NCBI GenBank assembly: GCA_964517465.1
Contig: CAZFEK010000008.1
Location: 27,977-91,976, forward strand
Reading direction: 5' to 3'
Length of the DNA stretch: 64,000 bases
Source of the DNA: JACPUX01 sp964517465
GTDB lineage: Bacteria > Pseudomonadota > Gammaproteobacteria > Burkholderiales > Casimicrobiaceae
Numbering within the stretch: position 1 is the first letter of the stretch; each line of letters begins with the position of its first letter. The notes beneath the pieces are model-generated. The model ran no database searches, was not told the origin of the DNA, and worked only from the letters and a program-made list of their open reading frames with translations. Shown piece by piece: positions 60,396-64,000 of this stretch. The position numbers were made by a program, and so were the translations under genes.

Positions 60396-60643
60396 AAACC
60401 CATAAACGCACACTGCTGTTCCTGATGCTCACCCTCGCTGCCGCGCCGGCTTTGGCCCGCAAGGACTGCGCCGAACTGAAGGCGGAAATCGACGCCAAAC
60501 TGCAGGAAAAAAAGGTCGCGCACTATTCGCTGGAGGTGGTCGAGGCCGACAAGGCGGGGGACGCCAAGGTGGTGGGCAGTTGCGACGCCGGGGCGAAGAA
60601 GATCCTCTATCGCCGCGAGAAAAGCGAAAAGCCGGCGAGCTGA
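60392..60643 (+). CDS. DUF1161 family exported protein
   Basis: 83-residue secreted protein with a signal peptide (ending ALA-RK). The mature part CAELKAEIDAKLQEKKV, YSLEVVEAD and GSCDAGAKKILYRRE is the DUF1161 core, with two cysteines that probably form a disulfide. AGAAAGG lies 7 nt before ATG 60392. It overlaps the previous gene by four bases. Confidence 0.85.
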   Translation: MKTHKRTLLFLMLTLAAAPALARKDCAELKAEIDAKLQEKKVAHYSLEVVEADKAGDAKVVGSCDAGAKKILYRREKSEKPAS

Positions 60644-60662
60644 TCGCGCTCGGCCGGCTTTT
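60627..60662. terminator. Hairpin terminator overlapping the DUF1161 stop codon
   Basis: AAAAGCCGGC (60627-60636) pairs with GCCGGCTTTT (60653-60662); GAGC and GCTC extend the stem. The stop codon TGA (60641-60643) lies in the loop. The plus strand then reads GGCGTTTTTG. It could also serve the convergent ridA transcript. Confidence 0.8.
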
Positions 60663-60681
60663 GGCGTTTTTGCCCGAGGGA

Positions 60682-61080
60682 TTAATCCGGCACGACCGCC
60701 GTCACTTCGATTTCCACCTTGGCGCCCACTTCCACCAAGCCCGCCACTTGCACCGCGGTCATGGCAATCGCGTAGTTGCCGATGAGTTCCTTGAACACTT
60801 TGCCGATGTCGCGATTGGCGGCCATGTATTCGTCTTTGTCGGTCACGTACCAGGTCATGCGTACGATATGGCTGGGCTGGGCGCCGGCTTCGGCGAGTAT
60901 GGCGACGATGTTGGACAGGGCTTGCCGCACCTGGGCGACGAAATCCGCGGAAACGACTTCGCAGCGCTCGTCCCAGCCGACCTGGCCGGCAACGAAAAGC
61001 ATTCGGCCGCGAGCGGCGACGCCGTTGGCGTAGCCCTTGGGGCGAGGCCAGGTGGGCGGTTGCAGAACTTGGTGAGACAT
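60682..61080 (-). CDS. RidA family protein (reactive imine/enamine deaminase)
   Basis: 132-residue trimer-type RidA protein. LFVAGQVGWDE, then ALSNIVAILAEAGAQPSHIVRMTWYVTD with the conserved arginine, and IGNYAIAMTAVQVAGLVEVGAKVEIE are typical. RidA proteins hydrolyse enamine or imine intermediates. Placement as the last gene of a CoA-ester degradation operon suggests removal of an amino or imine product, consistent with an aminobenzoyl pathway (inference). Confidence 0.92.
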   Translation of the reverse strand: MSHQVLQPPTWPRPKGYANGVAARGRMLFVAGQVGWDERCEVVSADFVAQVRQALSNIVAILAEAGAQPSHIVRMTWYVTDKDEYMAANRDIGKVFKELIGNYAIAMTAVQVAGLVEVGAKVEIEVTAVVPD

Positions 61081-61103
61081 GGGTGTTCCTCCTCGTGGAA
61101 AAA

Positions 61104-62267
<1,164 letters not shown>

Positions 62268-62275
62268 GAACAGCC

Positions 62276-63127
62276 TCAGTTGCCGGCGAAAGCGGGTTTG
62301 CGCTTGGCGGCAAAAGCTTCGTAAGCGCGGCGGAAATCTTGTGTGGCCATGCACAGCGCCTGGGTCTGGGCCTCGGCTTCGATCGCTTGATCGATGCCCA
62401 TGGTCCACTCCTGGTGCAGCATGGTTTTGGTGAGGCCATGGGCGAAGGTCGGGCCGCAGGCAAGCTCCGTCGCCAGCGCCTGGGCCGCGGCCAGAAGCTC
62501 ATTCGGCGCGGCGAGGCGATTGAAGAATCCCCAGGCCAAACCTTCTTCGCCGCTCATGGCGCGGCCGGTGAGCAGCAGTTCCGTGGCGCGCCCTTGGCCG
62601 ATCACGCGCGGCAGCAGATTGCAGGCGCCCATGTCGCAGCCGGCGAGGCCGACGCGGCTGAACAAAAACGCGGTCTTGCTGCGCGCGCTGGCGAGGCGCA
62701 AATCCGCGGCCAGGGCGAGCATGGCGCCGGCACCGGCGCAAACGCCATCGACCGCGGCGATCACCGGCTGCGGGCAGTGTTTCATCGCTTTCACCACGTC
62801 GCCGGTCATGCGCGTGAACATCAACAGCTCGGGCAGAGGCAAGTCCACCAGCGGCCCGATGATTTCGAACACGTCGCCCCCGGAACAGAAGTTCTCGCCG
62901 GCGCCGGTGATCACCACGGCCTTGATGTCGCTCGCCTGGCGCAGCAGCGTGAACAAATCGCGCAACTCGGCGTAGGAGGCAAAGGTGAGCGGGTTCTTTC
63001 GTTCTGGCCGGTTGAGGGTGAGAGTCGCGACACCTTGCGCGACTTCCCAAAGGAAGTGCTGGGCGCGATAGTCGGCGGCGCCGCGCGTGTTGCCGGCGAG
63101 AAGCTGCGGATCGGCGGTTTTGCTCAT
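62276..63127 (-). CDS. Enoyl-CoA hydratase/isomerase family protein
   Basis: 283-residue crotonase-fold enzyme. TLNRPERKNPLTF is the N-terminal motif, ENFCSGGDVFEI the oxyanion/CoA region, and DGVCAGAGAMLALAADLRLAS the second conserved block. Usual catalytic glutamates are not both clear, so hydratase or isomerase activity is open. Its ATG overlaps the marR stop (ATGA). Member of the aromatic-CoA operon. Confidence 0.9.
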   Translation of the reverse strand: MSKTADPQLLAGNTRGAADYRAQHFLWEVAQGVATLTLNRPERKNPLTFASYAELRDLFTLLRQASDIKAVVITGAGENFCSGGDVFEIIGPLVDLPLPELLMFTRMTGDVVKAMKHCPQPVIAAVDGVCAGAGAMLALAADLRLASARSKTAFLFSRVGLAGCDMGACNLLPRVIGQGRATELLLTGRAMSGEEGLAWGFFNRLAAPNELLAAAQALATELACGPTFAHGLTKTMLHQEWTMGIDQAIEAEAQTQALCMATQDFRRAYEAFAAKRKPAFAGN

Positions 63128-63789
63128 GGAAGCTCCTTTTGCGTCCGGGCGCTCAAGGCGAGGCGCAGGCGCCCCAGCTGCTGGTAGATGGCGTCGAGTT
63201 CGCCTTGCCCAAGTTCGTCCAGCAGATCGATCACCCAGGCTTCATGCACCGCGGCGATGCGCTGGAAGCTCTTTTTGCCCGCGGGTGTGAGCCTGAGCAG
63301 AAAGGAGCGGCGATCGCGGGAATCTTCGTCGCGCGATACCAGGCCTTCGGCCACCAGTTCGTCGGTGAGCAGGGTGACATTGGCGCCTGTGACCATGAGG
63401 TAGCGCGATAACTGGCTCATGCGCAGGCCATCGGCATGGCGATAGAGCTGGGCGAGGTAATCGAAGCGGGCGAGGCTCATGTCGAAGCGCTCGCGCAGGC
63501 GCTTTTTGATTTCTCTTTCGATCTGGGTGCAACACGACAATAGCCGCAGCCACACCCGCAGCGCCAGGTGGTCGCCGGCCTGGGAGCGCGCTTCGTGGCC
63601 GATTTGCGCGTCGCCCAGCAGGCGGTGCAGGTCGCGTGCGCCGTGGGCGCGCGGCGCGGTTTTGCGCACTTCGCGGGCCGCCGCGGGGCCGTCACCTTGG
63701 GCGCTTTCCTGCGACCGGGGGCGGGCCGGCTTGGCGGGCTGCGCCCGCTTCGGTAGCGCGCTCGCGCTTCTACGGGCGGAGCTTGTCAT
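63124..63789 (-). CDS. MarR family transcriptional regulator (operon regulator)
   Basis: 221-residue protein with an N-terminal basic, low-complexity extension of about 75 residues (ARRSASALPKRAQPAKPARP) before a typical MarR core: YLAQLYRHADGLRMSQLSRYLMVTGANVTLLTDELVAEGLVSR and a wing RDRRSFLLRLTPAGKKSF. It shares the transcript of the operon it probably controls. The ATG overlaps the stop of the upstream gene. The effector is likely an aromatic-CoA ester (inference). Confidence 0.88.
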   Translation of the reverse strand: MTSSARRSASALPKRAQPAKPARPRSQESAQGDGPAAAREVRKTAPRAHGARDLHRLLGDAQIGHEARSQAGDHLALRVWLRLLSCCTQIEREIKKRLRERFDMSLARFDYLAQLYRHADGLRMSQLSRYLMVTGANVTLLTDELVAEGLVSRDEDSRDRRSFLLRLTPAGKKSFQRIAAVHEAWVIDLLDELGQGELDAIYQQLGRLRLALSARTQKELP

Positions 63790-64000
63790 GGTGCTTCGGC
63801 AAGCTGCCGCTCGCGGGCGAAGTTGCGTTCGAGCTGCGTTTTGGCGGCGAGGTATTGCTTGGGCCAATCGAGCGCGGTATAGCCGATGCGGGCGGCTTCG
63901 GTGAGCGTCCAGGCCGGGTTGGCCAGATGCGGCCGGCCGATGGCACAGAGGTCGGCCCGGCCGGCGGCGATGATGCTGTTGACGTGGTCGGCCTCGCTGA
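63786..64000 (-). CDS. C-terminus of an Old Yellow Enzyme-type CoA-ester hydroxylase/oxidoreductase (partial)
   Basis: The last 71 residues of a large protein, entering from the window edge. EADHVNSIIAAGRADLCAIGRPHLANPAWTL is the FMN-barrel end of Old Yellow Enzymes, and the tail AARIGYTALDWPKQYLAAKTQLERN agrees with bifunctional salicylyl-CoA 5-hydroxylase or 2-aminobenzoyl-CoA monooxygenase/reductase. It overlaps marR by four bases (ATGA), so it begins the operon or lies within it. The start lies outside the window. Confidence 0.8.
   Translation of the reverse strand, partial: SEADHVNSIIAAGRADLCAIGRPHLANPAWTLTEAARIGYTALDWPKQYLAAKTQLERNFARERQLAEAP

Overview
The window looks like a GC-rich betaproteobacterial chromosome. 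The lineage call is inference from gene content: a homoserine kinase of the APH-like type, a DUF2782 gene beside polA, an argA with fused kinase-like and GNAT domains, two membrane proteins of the BPSS1780 type, PlsB, and a HoxFUYHW soluble hydrogenase. Rhodocyclales or Nitrosomonadales relatives fit best. I saw no rRNA, tRNA, CRISPR array or intact transposase. A run of 100 N at 58787-58886 marks a scaffold gap inside a repeat array.

Region 1 (1-14.3 kb) is mostly housekeeping and periplasmic functions. A minus-strand run plpD-like, bioA, dacB (dacB leaves the window) is followed by a plus-strand operon of a MarR regulator, cytochrome b561 and two YceI proteins. Its promoter carries a perfect 18-bp palindrome between -35 and -10. 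Then come a proline iminopeptidase, a RutE-like nitroreductase, metY with an alpha/beta hydrolase, a periplasmic 5'-nucleotidase and an erythromycin-esterase-like protein.

Region 2 (14.3-46 kb) holds REP-like repeats, an orphan radical SAM/SPASM enzyme, argA-yggX-ahpD-like, uvrD, two tandem paralogous PilZ-like proteins of unknown role, a membrane protein, thrB, a DUF2782 protein, a LOG protein, polA, an EamA exporter, a serine hydrolase, a sirtuin, an EAL-HDOD protein, DUF817 and MFS proteins, plsB, and a nuclease/potassium-channel pair. Two copies of a roughly 150-bp structured element (A near 30.0 kb, B near 43.9 kb) lie in intergenic DNA.

Region 3 (46-51.1 kb) is a complete structural operon hoxF-hoxU-hoxY-hoxH-hoxW for a group 3d NAD-reducing [NiFe] hydrogenase. 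All genes overlap and the operon ends in a clear intrinsic terminator.

Region 4 (51.1-60.7 kb) is accessory. It has a lipoprotein plus secreted trypsin-like protease pair, a vapBC toxin-antitoxin operon beside a vapC remnant, an FGE-domain remnant, a lipoprotein with curlin-like repeats, an S41-like protein, a 94-bp-period BIME array interrupted by the gap, a two-gene unit with a probable ribbon-helix-helix regulator behind a palindromic operator, and two small conserved genes. The best candidates for undescribed biology are here: the lipoprotein/protease pair and the curlin-like lipoprotein.

Region 5 (60.7-64 kb, minus strand) is a catabolic operon: the C-terminus of an Old Yellow Enzyme-type CoA-thioester hydroxylase, a MarR regulator, an enoyl-CoA hydratase, an acyl-CoA dehydrogenase and RidA. 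It resembles 2-aminobenzoyl-CoA or salicylyl-CoA degradation clusters.
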